Below are positions 42,764-50,430 of a DNA stretch of 64,000 bases, in pieces; within the stretch, counting starts at the first letter, position 1; each line of letters opens with the position of its first letter. The stretch comes from Prosthecobacter sp. (GTDB lineage: Bacteria; Verrucomicrobiota; Verrucomicrobiia; Verrucomicrobiales; Verrucomicrobiaceae): NCBI RefSeq assembly GCF_034366625.1, contig NZ_JAXMIH010000028.1, positions 124,001 to 188,000 on the forward strand, read 5' to 3'. Made by a program: the position numbers and the translations under genes. The notes below the pieces were generated by a model, which did not search any database, had not been told where the DNA came from, and worked only from the letters and a program-made list of their open reading frames with translations.

Positions 42764-43490
42764 GCGGATACACACGCACATCGACGCCTGGCGAGCCGAT
42801 AATGTGATCGGGTGGCCGTTGTGGGTCGGCGAAACCGGCCTGGAGCAACGGTTCCAAGTTCCAGGTTTCAAGTTTCACGTCCGCCAGCGGATACGGCGTG
42901 TGATGCACCTGGCCACATCGAATGCCGCGAGGTGATTGCGAGAACAGCAAGTAGCGCTCGGCGAGGAAGAATTCGAGCGAGCCTGGCTGGGCAGGATGCG
43001 ATTCAGCCGTGATGCGATAGCGGAAACGTGCTTCGTGCGCCTCCCCGCGTCGGTGACAGGTGTAGTCGATCTCGTTGTCGCTCATTGCCGCTTGCATGCG
43101 CGCATGCTGATACGGCAGGTGGAAGAAGGCGCGAGCGGTCCAGACAGCGAGCGGCTGGTTGCAGTCCAGCGAGTAAAACCACACGCCAGGACGGCCTTGC
43201 GCATCGTGGACGTAGGTCCGCACGTTGAGTTCGAGGAAGTTGCTGATGCCTGGCACGGGAGGGTAGAAGCGCGGGCGAATGCCACGCATGAGGAACGGCA
43301 CGATGGCGAGCCATGCCTCGCCTTGAAACGTGTCCACGAACAAACCCGGCGGCAGTGTCTGCTGAATTTCAGCCGCGTCCCAGCGCCAGTGCAGGAACAG
43401 GAGCTGCTCCCAGCGCTGGTGCATCACATGCGCGCGTGCCGGGCGTTCGCGGACGACGAGACGTGATTCGAGGGTGGGAGTGCCGGGCAT
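42753..43490 (-). CDS. DUF2071 (YqjF-like) protein
   Basis: 245 aa from ATG 43490. DUF2071 hallmarks: QRWEQLLFLHWRWD near the N-terminus, LPPGLFVDTFQGEAWLAIVPF, FLELNVRTYVHDAQGRPGVWF and a late HHTPYPLADV. Members are cytosolic, fold like acetoacetate decarboxylase and have no established function. No operon partner on its strand; the frameshifted gene lies upstream. Confidence 0.88.
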   Translation of the reverse strand: MPGTPTLESRLVVRERPARAHVMHQRWEQLLFLHWRWDAAEIQQTLPPGLFVDTFQGEAWLAIVPFLMRGIRPRFYPPVPGISNFLELNVRTYVHDAQGRPGVWFYSLDCNQPLAVWTARAFFHLPYQHARMQAAMSDNEIDYTCHRRGEAHEARFRYRITAESHPAQPGSLEFFLAERYLLFSQSPRGIRCGQVHHTPYPLADVKLETWNLEPLLQAGFADPQRPPDHIIGSPGVDVRVYPLTA

Positions 43491-43536
43491 GCGCAAGCAC
43501 GATAGCATACGCACGCGGCATGCAGGAGCGTCTGCT

Positions 43537-43753
43537 TCACTTTGCAATCACGAACAATGCATCCCGGGATGGCGCTGTGGCTGTCGCACGACGGGCGACT
43601 TCGCGCTCAATTTGCCGGCGAAGCCACCAACGATGTAGAAAGTTCGCGGGCGTGTTTGTGCAGCAGTTCCTCACGAATCTCATCTCGACGGCACTCCTGA
43701 AAAGATTCGCGGCCATCCGCGATGAAGCGAAGATGGCCGCGAGAAGCGTTCAT
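43537..43753 (-). pseudogene. Small hypothetical gene broken by a one-base frameshift
   Basis: On the minus strand ATG 43753 opens a frame of convincing composition (MNASRGHLRFIADGRESFQE, then about 20 charged residues) that hits a stop at 43609-43607. From about 43635 the next frame continues with HRWWLRRQIEREVARRATA, TAPSRDALFVIAK and a stop at 43539-43537. Together they make about 71 residues, total length 217 bases (3 x 72 + 1). The arrangement RRWxLRRxIEREVxRR..APxxAL recalls small hypothetical proteins of Planctomycetes and Verrucomicrobia. The shift lies near 43634-43650. It starts 15 bases after the DUF1501 stop, same strand. Confidence 0.6.
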
Positions 43754-43767
43754 GATGACTGAAGGCG

Positions 43768-45243
43768 TTACGCAAACAGCTTCGTCACCGGCTTGGCCTT
43801 CACGAGTTCACGCGGCTGGTTGAGATGATTGTAAACAATCGTCTCGGGGTCGATGCCGACGGCGTGATACATGGTGGCGAGGAGTTCGGTGGGATGCACG
43901 GGGTCTTCAGCCGGGGCGGAGCCGGTGGCGTCGGATTTGCCGTGTACGTAGCCGCGCTTGATGCCGGCACCACCGATGACGGCGGTGTAGCAATACGGCC
44001 AGTGGTCGCGACCATCGGCGCTGTTGCTGTTGCCGCTGGTGGAGACGCCTTTTTCGGGGCTGCGACCGAATTCGCCGAGGGCGACGACGAGCGTTTCATC
44101 GAGCAAGCCGCTGGCGTCGAGATCTTCAAACAGCGCGCTGAGACCCTGGTCGAGCATCGGGCCGCTCTGAGTCTTCATGCGCGTGGTGAGGCCGGTGTGG
44201 TGGTCCCACGAATGATTGTCAGAGTTGGCGACCTTGGGCCAGATGACTTCCACGACGCGGGTGCCGGCTTCGAGCAGACGACGGGCCAGGAGGCAGCTTT
44301 GCCCGAAGGTGTTGCGGCCATAACGGTCGCGCATCGACACCGCTTCGCGATCGAGCGCGAAAGCATCGCGCGCACGGCCGCTGGAGATGAGATCAAGCGC
44401 CTGACTGTAATAGCTGTCGAGGCTCATGTCCTTCACGGCAGCCTCGATGGTGGGCATCTGGTCGTTGATGGCATTGCGCAGCTTCGCACGGCGTTCGAGC
44501 CGCACGCTGAAGAGATCTGGGCGAAGCTGGAGGTCGTCGATCTTGATGCGGTCCATCTTGCCCATATCGAGGTCGTCGCCATCGGGGAAGAGCGTGTAAG
44601 GATCGTAGGCCTTGCCGAGGAAGCCAGCACCGCCGCCTTTGCCGACGACGTTGGATTCTTGCAAGGGGCGCGGCAACTGCACGAATGGGAGCATCGGCTC
44701 CTTCAGCGGCTTGAGGCGCACGATGTTGCTGCCGAAATTGGGGAAGTCCTTGGCGTTCGGCGGTTCGAGCTGGCCGGAGGGACTGACTTTGTCGGTCGTG
44801 TAGCCGGTCATGATCTGGTAGATGGCCGCCGTGTGATTGAAGAGACCGTTCGGCGTGTAGCTCATCGAATTGATCATCGTGAACTTGTCGTTCACCTTCG
44901 CGAGCTGCGGCAGGATCTCGGTGAAGTGCTTGCCGGGAACTTTGGTCGGAATCGTCTTGAACATGCTGCGCACATTGTCCGGTACGTTCTCCTTCGGATC
45001 CCAGAGATCGAGATGGCTGGGGCCGCCCTGGAGATAAATCATGAGGATGTGCTTCGCCTTGCCCCATCCGGCACGCCCTGCGCCTGTGGGTGCTGTGGCG
45101 GCACTGGCGGACTGCGCACGGAGGATGTTGTTGAGCGTGAGGCCCATCATCGAGCCGCCGCCGACGCGCAGGATGTCGCGACGCGAGAAGCCGAGATGCT
45201 TGTCACAAAGGTCTTTGCCGGGAACGCCAGGAATACGGAACAT
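43768..45243 (-). CDS. DUF1501 family protein, Tat-exported
   Basis: 491 aa. Twin-arginine-type signal GFSRRDILRVGGGSMMGLTL near residue 18. DUF1501 signatures: LMIYLQGGPSHLDLWDPKEN, TMINSMSYTPNGLFNHTAA, ETLVVALGEFGRSPEKG, GRDHWPYCYTAVIGGAGI and LATMYHAVGIDPETIV. This is the classic form that partners DUF1549/DUF1553 cytochromes; such a gene lies 1.8 kb upstream at 47073-50342 on the same strand but with an unrelated three-gene operon in between. A putative -10 (TACAAT, 45289-45284) lies upstream, without a good -35. Confidence 0.92.
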   Translation of the reverse strand: MFRIPGVPGKDLCDKHLGFSRRDILRVGGGSMMGLTLNNILRAQSASAATAPTGAGRAGWGKAKHILMIYLQGGPSHLDLWDPKENVPDNVRSMFKTIPTKVPGKHFTEILPQLAKVNDKFTMINSMSYTPNGLFNHTAAIYQIMTGYTTDKVSPSGQLEPPNAKDFPNFGSNIVRLKPLKEPMLPFVQLPRPLQESNVVGKGGGAGFLGKAYDPYTLFPDGDDLDMGKMDRIKIDDLQLRPDLFSVRLERRAKLRNAINDQMPTIEAAVKDMSLDSYYSQALDLISSGRARDAFALDREAVSMRDRYGRNTFGQSCLLARRLLEAGTRVVEVIWPKVANSDNHSWDHHTGLTTRMKTQSGPMLDQGLSALFEDLDASGLLDETLVVALGEFGRSPEKGVSTSGNSNSADGRDHWPYCYTAVIGGAGIKRGYVHGKSDATGSAPAEDPVHPTELLATMYHAVGIDPETIVYNHLNQPRELVKAKPVTKLFA

Positions 45244-45367
45244 GGGGTGCTAGGGGTGAGTGTTGGAGGTCAATTTTAGCGGCATTGTACGACAAGGAAG
45301 GGCTGATCTTGCCATTTCGGCCCAGATCGTCCAGGCCGGGCAGGAAAGTCCATGAGGCTGCGCGGGA

Positions 45368-46150
45368 TCATGCCGCGTCCTTCTTCCGGCGGCGGAAGGG
45401 ATGCCAAAGCTGGCCGAGGTAGTGCCTCGAAATCGGTTCGTGGATGCCGAAGGCCTCGGGTTCGTGATCCGGACAGCGATAGGTGCCGAAAAGGATGTCC
45501 ATCAGCGGCGAGATGTTCGCGTAGTTGCCCGCATCACGCGCCTTGTCGTGATGCCAGTGATGAAGTTCCGGCGCGCCGATGATCATGCGCAGCGGACCGA
45601 TGGGCAGACGCACGTTCGAGTGAATGAAGATGGCCCACAGACCACGAAAGGCGAGGAAGCCGGCCAGCGTTTCCAACGGAAAGCCGAGGATGAACGCGGG
45701 CAGGTTGATGAGGCCGACGGTGTAAATCGTGTCGAGCGGATGCTCCCGGTGCGCCGCCAGCCAGTCGAGATGCTCGGCGCTGTGATGGATGGAATGAAAG
45801 CGCCACAGGAACGGCACGCGATGCTGCAATCGATGCGCCCAATAGATGATGAAGTCGCTCAGCACGATCATTTCGATGGCCTGCAGCCACCACGACTGCG
45901 CGGCGACGGCGGCACGGAAGTTCGCGGGCACGATGCCATCGAGCCAGCCACGGAAGTGATTCAGCGCCCAGAACACTAGGCCGCTCCAGAGCAGGTATTG
46001 GCCGAGGAGAAAGAACAAATCGGTCCAGAACGCCGGCCGCAGGAACTTTTGGCCTTCACGAGCGGGGAAGAGCTTTTCCAACGGCCGGAACAGTACCACG
46101 AGGAAGAGGATGCTCAAACCGGTGGAGAGGATGATGGCTGGGAGAGTCAT
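45368..46150 (-). CDS. Fatty acid hydroxylase/sterol desaturase superfamily protein
   Basis: 260 aa with four to five membrane helices. The di-iron histidine boxes are complete: HRLQH, HSIHH and HHWHH, in the order and spacing of the sterol desaturase/C4-hydroxylase superfamily. These enzymes put oxygen or double bonds into sterols, hopanoids, fatty acids or carotenoids. The start overlaps the upstream lipoprotein-type gene (ATGA), making it the last gene of a three-gene operon. Its substrate in this organism is unknown. Confidence 0.9.
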   Translation of the reverse strand: MTLPAIILSTGLSILFLVVLFRPLEKLFPAREGQKFLRPAFWTDLFFLLGQYLLWSGLVFWALNHFRGWLDGIVPANFRAAVAAQSWWLQAIEMIVLSDFIIYWAHRLQHRVPFLWRFHSIHHSAEHLDWLAAHREHPLDTIYTVGLINLPAFILGFPLETLAGFLAFRGLWAIFIHSNVRLPIGPLRMIIGAPELHHWHHDKARDAGNYANISPLMDILFGTYRCPDHEPEAFGIHEPISRHYLGQLWHPFRRRKKDAA

Positions 46151-46734
46151 GGCGCAGGCTTCTCTGACAGCGGCGCAAAAGGATCCTGCGTGGCGTTATT
46201 TGGAGCAAACGGATCAGGACCACGGTTTGCAGTCTCGGAATGTCCCTTCGCCAACCAGTCTGGGAAAGGAGTCGGAGGTGAAGACTTCGGTTCAGCATCC
46301 GAATATGGATTCAGTGCAATTTCATATCCGAAAAACCCCAACCGTCGCCAAGCATGGAGGCCGAAGAATTGAACCGGGCCGCTCTTGCTGCCCGCCATCA
46401 TCGGCCGAACGTACATAAAAGGCACGCCGACGGCTTCTGAAACTTGGATCACAGTTGTTTTCCTTGCCGAGAAAATCGGCTGGTTGATGACCTTCGAACT
46501 GATGATGCGAAGTTCGTTCCCCTGCCGTCCACCTGGCGGTGCCGGGCTACCGTGATTGGTGAAGCCCTCAAACTCGGCGACCTCAGGCTGCAGCTCCCAT
46601 TCGACGGTGTTGAGACCGAGCGGATCCGGCGGTGGCGTGTTCGGCGTGACGTGCGAATGCCAGACATAAGCCACCAGCAGTGCCAGCGAAAACACCACCA
46701 CGGTGATTCGAGCGAGTTTGGACGCCATGTTCAT
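46147..46734 (-). CDS. Membrane-anchored protein with a GSKS motif
   Basis: 195 aa from ATG 46734, which overlaps the upstream stop (ATGA). One N-terminal membrane anchor (ITVVVFSLALLVAYVWHS). The mature part contains RPMMAGSKSGPVQFFG, matching the MMPGSKSGTLIMSGSKS repeat of the gene just upstream, so the two are probably related. The C-terminal third is Pro-rich. No known domain. Coupled on both sides; a role linked to the downstream hydroxylase is possible but only by context. Confidence 0.75.
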   Translation of the reverse strand: MNMASKLARITVVVFSLALLVAYVWHSHVTPNTPPPDPLGLNTVEWELQPEVAEFEGFTNHGSPAPPGGRQGNELRIISSKVINQPIFSARKTTVIQVSEAVGVPFMYVRPMMAGSKSGPVQFFGLHAWRRLGFFGYEIALNPYSDAEPKSSPPTPFPDWLAKGHSETANRGPDPFAPNNATQDPFAPLSEKPAP

Positions 46735-46955
46735 GGCTTCGTGGGCGGCAGCAGCGGCTTGCCGGTTTGCAGCTTCAAGGCCTCGGAGCTGATCGTGGTG
46801 CCGCCAGTGTAAGATTTGCTGCCGGACATGATCAAGGTGCCGCTTTTGGAACCGGGCATCATGGCTGGATTCGCCTGCTTCTGTGCAAACCAAGCGCAGC
46901 CGAGAAGGAGACCCAGGGCTGACACCACGGCAGCAGCACGAAGAAGCGATTTCAT
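46731..46955 (-). CDS. Small GSKS-motif lipoprotein
   Basis: 74 aa. Lipoprotein signal with lipobox LLLGC (Cys20). The mature 55 residues hold two GSKS units (MPGSKSGTLIMSGSKS). Small GSKS/GSTK-type lipoproteins occur in Planctomycetes and Verrucomicrobia with no known role. First gene of the operon 46955 to 45368; a long hairpin repeat lies just upstream. Confidence 0.75.
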   Translation of the reverse strand: MKSLLRAAAVVSALGLLLGCAWFAQKQANPAMMPGSKSGTLIMSGSKSYTGGTTISSEALKLQTGKPLLPPTKP

Positions 46956-47003
46956 GCTGGCATGATACCGAAACGCCGACAGCGGTGTCGAGACGTATTT
47001 GGA

Positions 47004-47064
47004 GTACGTTGTTCACGCTTCAGCGTGACGAAACGCATCTCACGCTGAAGCGTGAACAACGTAC
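47004..47064. repeat. Perfect 25-base inverted repeat with nested palindromes
   Basis: Arms 47004-47028 and 47040-47064 are exact inverse copies of 25 bases around an 11-base loop (47029-47039). Each arm itself contains the near-perfect palindrome TCACGCT-TC-AGCGTGA, so the DNA or RNA can fold either as one long stem or as two small hairpins. It lies between the DUF1549/DUF1553 gene and the GSKS operon, eight bases from the former's stop. Terminator or REP-like element. Confidence 0.9.
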
Positions 47065-47072
47065 GAGCCGGT

Positions 47073-50000
47073 TCAATCCACAAACATGAACTCGTTGCTG
47101 ATCATGAGCACCTGCGCGAGCTGGCTGAGCGGCTGCTGGGGCTTTTGGCGGCCGAAGGGCCAGCGATCGGAGCCGCAGAAGTCATTCTTGGCATGGGTGA
47201 GGACTTCGCCGTTGTCAGCACGGGTGATCTGGGGCTGCCAGTCGAAGCTGTCGCTGTCGGTGCTGGATTCGTTGTGAACGACGAAGCTCAAGATGTCACC
47301 TCGCTTCACGTCGGTGGTGATCTGGGTGGGCACTTTCTTGTTCTGCGGGGTGCAGAAGTATTCGGAGACGACTCCGCTGCGGCTGTTGTGAATCCAAGCG
47401 CGGACGCCGTCGCCGCGATCACTGCTGCGGCTCAAGACGGCGTCGATGCTGACTTTCATGTCCGTGGGCACATGCCACCGGGCGGTGACAGCGAGGTCTT
47501 TGGGCGCGGCATGACCGCCGTAGTTCGCCCAGAAGGCATGGCCCCATGTCGGATCGGCGCTGGGGATTTTATCACTCGGACTCCAGAGCTTCTGCCCGCC
47601 ACCACCGCGCTCGGTGAGGTGGGCGAAGGGCTGGAACTCGGCGAAGGCAGGTTTGCCATCCGGCGTGCGGGAAAGCTTCATCGAGCCGTAGCTCCAGCGG
47701 AAGGGTTTTTCACCATTGAGCGCTTCCGCATCCGCCGCGAAGCGCTGGGCCAGCTCGACTTCATCGGGCTGCGGATCGCGGGCGAGGATGCGCTGATACA
47801 TCGCACGGATGGCCTCGGAATCGAGCGTGCTGCCTTTCAGCGGCGTGGCCTTGGCGATGGCATCGGCACGGGCGCGTATGAAAGGGCTGTTCATCAAAAA
47901 CAGCGCCTGCTGTGGCACGGTGGTGTTGAAGCGCTGCGGGCTGTGGCTGTCGGGATTGGCGAAGTCGAACATCGCGGGCACGCTGGCCTGATCGTAGCGG
48001 TCCACTTTGAGGTAAAGCGTGCGGCGGGTGTCGGCGTCCTTCGCGTTCAACTCGACGGCGCGTCCGCCTTGCTTCGCGGCGTCCAGTTCGCCCGTGGCGG
48101 AGAGGATGGCGTCGCGCATCGTCTCGTAATCCAGACGCTGGCGGTTGAAGCGGCTGAGCAGGTCGTTCTCGGCGTCCTTCGTGAGTTTTTCCGGCGTGGC
48201 ATGGCTGCTCTGCTGCCAGGTGCGGCTGCTCAAGATGAGCATGTGCAGCTTCTTCAAGCTCCAGCCGTTTTCCATGAGGTAAGCGGCTAGGTAGTCGAGC
48301 AAATCAGCCTGCACGGGCTTCGGTGTCTGCACGCCGAAGTCGCTGGGCTGCGAAACGAGCGGCCTGCCGAAATGCTGCATCCACACGCGATTCGCAATGA
48401 CGCGGGCGGTGAGCGGATTGTCCTTGCTGGCGACATGCTGGGCCAGTTCAAGCCGGCCGCTGCCTTCCGTGAACTTCTTGCCGCCAAACATCGTGAGCCA
48501 CGCGCGCGGCGCAGGATCGCCCTGGCGCGCGGGATTGCCGCGGATGTAAATGCGCACGTCATTGGGCTTTGGTTTGTCGAGCAGCACCATCGCGCGCGGT
48601 GGTGCGCCGGCATGCGTGCTGTCGAGCTTCGAGCGCTCGTTTTCCAGCCGCACCACGGTCTCGCGGTCCTTGCGTGTGAAGAAGGCGTCCGCGCCTTCGA
48701 CGGGCACGGACATGGGCGAGAGCTTGTCCTGCATGAGCTGGCGCAGCGGCTCCACTTTGCTGTCGAGAATGATCTGCGCGTAGGCGCTGGCGACGTCCTT
48801 CATCGACTTCGGCGGCGCTTTGGCAAAGGTGGCGGCGATCTCCGGCGAGCAGCCGCTTTCCGGCTTCGCGAGTTCCTGGGCAATCGCAGGCGCCTTGGCG
48901 GCAAATTCGCCCGCAGGCAGCTCGGCAAAGCGTTTCCACGCGACCATCGTGGCGTGCGGCTTCGCATTGAGCGCGTAACGCTTCAAAAAGTCACGCCACT
49001 GATCCGCCACGCGGTCCCGCAGCTTCATCTGGCCGGCTTTGCCCCTGAACACGGTGCTGTCCGCGATGCCGACGGTTTCCTGCGCAAAGACGAGGTACTC
49101 GGTGAGGCGCTCGGGCTGGCGGAACTCGTCGTAAACGGTGCGTTTGAAGTCGAGCGCCTTCTTCTCGATCTCCACAATCTTTGCTTCGTAATCTTTGGCC
49201 TCCTGCTCGTTCGCCGCCTTGCCGATGATGGGCATGGCAGGCTCGTCCGGCTCGTCGCTGCTGTTGAAGATGCTGAACATCGCGTAGTAGTCGCGGCTGG
49301 GAATCGGATCGAACTTGTGATCGTGGCAGCGCGCGCAAGCCACCGTGAGGCCCATCAGCCCGCGACCCACGACATCAATGCGGTCATCAGCGATGAGCAC
49401 GCGATCATTGATGAAGCGCTCGCCGACATTGTAGAAGCCCAGCGCCGCGAGATGCGGCGAATTCGGCGTGGCCGCCGTGAGACGGTCTGCCGCGAGCTGG
49501 TAGCTCACGAACTGGTCATACGGCATGTCCTCGTTGAGCGACTTCACGATCCAGTCGCGATAGGTGTAAGCGTAGGGGTAAAAATTGCTGCGTCCGGCGA
49601 CCTGGTAGCCGTTTGTGTCCGCGTAGCGCACGACATCGAGCCAGAAACGCGCCCAGCGCTCGCCGTAGGCGGGATTGGAGAGGAGTTTGGGAATCAGCGC
49701 TGCGAGGTCGGATTGGGCTGATTCATCCGACTTCGGCGGCAGACCGGTGAGCGTGAGATGCAGCCGACGAGTCAGCGTGCGTGGATCGGCTGGCGCGGCG
49801 AAATCAAGACCGGCGGCTTTCAATTTGGCCCCGACCAAGGCATCAATCGGATTGCCCGTGAAACCTGCGGGAAGCGCAGGCTTCTGCACCTGCTTGTAGG
49901 CCCAGTGCTGCATCGGATCGGCCTTCGGGGCCGCATGATCGGCCACCTCCGGTTCCGCAGGCCACGGCAGACCGAGGCTGATCCATTTTTCCAGCGCGGC

Positions 50001-50342
50001 GATCTGCGGTGCGGGCAGTTTGTCGCCCTTCTTCGGCATCGCCTCGACACCTGCAGCATGATTGATGGCCTTGATCAGCTTGCTCGCACTCGGATTGCCC
50101 GGCTCGACCACTTTGCCGTATTCGCTGCCGCGCACGATGGCGGCACGAGAATCGAGGCGCAGGCCGTTTTGATGTTTGTGCGCCCCATGGCACTCGTAAC
50201 AGCGCTCGGCGAGCACGGGACGAATGCTTTTCTCAAAGAACTCGATCTGGTCCGGCGGAAAGGTGTCCGCCGCCGAGGCGAACGAGCAGGCGACGGCAAA
50301 GCCGCCCAAAGCGAGAGAGGGAAACTGGAAACGCGGGGTCAT
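47073..50342 (-). CDS. PSCyt1-DUF1549-DUF1553 secreted cytochrome protein
   Basis: 1089 aa with signal peptide (about 1-24). N-terminal planctomycete cytochrome c domain: IRPVLAERCYECHGAH with the CxxCH haem site and AMPKKGDKL as distal ligand region. DUF1549 follows (about 160-370: LTLTGLPP, YGERWARFWLDVVRYADTNG, and CARCHDHKFDPI, a second CxxCH). DUF1553 covers about 650-900 (NPLTARVIANRVWMQHFGRP, SRTWQQSS). The last 150 residues include a beta-rich region. The protein type is thought to act on sulfated or complex polysaccharides with DUF1501 partners, but no activity is proven. Its usual DUF1501 partner is displaced to 43768. Confidence 0.95.
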   Translation of the reverse strand: MTPRFQFPSLALGGFAVACSFASAADTFPPDQIEFFEKSIRPVLAERCYECHGAHKHQNGLRLDSRAAIVRGSEYGKVVEPGNPSASKLIKAINHAAGVEAMPKKGDKLPAPQIAALEKWISLGLPWPAEPEVADHAAPKADPMQHWAYKQVQKPALPAGFTGNPIDALVGAKLKAAGLDFAAPADPRTLTRRLHLTLTGLPPKSDESAQSDLAALIPKLLSNPAYGERWARFWLDVVRYADTNGYQVAGRSNFYPYAYTYRDWIVKSLNEDMPYDQFVSYQLAADRLTAATPNSPHLAALGFYNVGERFINDRVLIADDRIDVVGRGLMGLTVACARCHDHKFDPIPSRDYYAMFSIFNSSDEPDEPAMPIIGKAANEQEAKDYEAKIVEIEKKALDFKRTVYDEFRQPERLTEYLVFAQETVGIADSTVFRGKAGQMKLRDRVADQWRDFLKRYALNAKPHATMVAWKRFAELPAGEFAAKAPAIAQELAKPESGCSPEIAATFAKAPPKSMKDVASAYAQIILDSKVEPLRQLMQDKLSPMSVPVEGADAFFTRKDRETVVRLENERSKLDSTHAGAPPRAMVLLDKPKPNDVRIYIRGNPARQGDPAPRAWLTMFGGKKFTEGSGRLELAQHVASKDNPLTARVIANRVWMQHFGRPLVSQPSDFGVQTPKPVQADLLDYLAAYLMENGWSLKKLHMLILSSRTWQQSSHATPEKLTKDAENDLLSRFNRQRLDYETMRDAILSATGELDAAKQGGRAVELNAKDADTRRTLYLKVDRYDQASVPAMFDFANPDSHSPQRFNTTVPQQALFLMNSPFIRARADAIAKATPLKGSTLDSEAIRAMYQRILARDPQPDEVELAQRFAADAEALNGEKPFRWSYGSMKLSRTPDGKPAFAEFQPFAHLTERGGGGQKLWSPSDKIPSADPTWGHAFWANYGGHAAPKDLAVTARWHVPTDMKVSIDAVLSRSSDRGDGVRAWIHNSRSGVVSEYFCTPQNKKVPTQITTDVKRGDILSFVVHNESSTDSDSFDWQPQITRADNGEVLTHAKNDFCGSDRWPFGRQKPQQPLSQLAQVLMISNEFMFVD

Positions 50343-50347
50343 CTGGG

Positions 50348-50390
50348 GGTTTTTGGAACCCGGCAGCTTAGCGCCGAAACTCCAAAAACC
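50348..50390. repeat. 10-base inverted repeat upstream of the cytochrome gene
   Basis: GGTTTTTGGA (50348-50357) and TCCAAAAACC (50381-50390) are exact inverse copies with a 23-base spacer. They lie directly before the start codon at 50342 and after the dipeptidase stop at 50431, both minus strand. Could be a terminator of the upstream gene or an operator/leader hairpin of the downstream one. Confidence 0.6.
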
Positions 50391-50430
50391 AAACGCGCAG
50401 GAAATGGGCTGCCTTGCAGGCTCCAGAAGG

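Noticed and set aside
43520..43762. 80-residue plus-strand frame
   Set aside because: The opposite strand gives a better protein-like sequence across two frames; the plus frame has no recognisable feature.
47004..47064. CRISPR-like unit
   Set aside because: A single inverted repeat with no regularly spaced direct copies and no cas genes.
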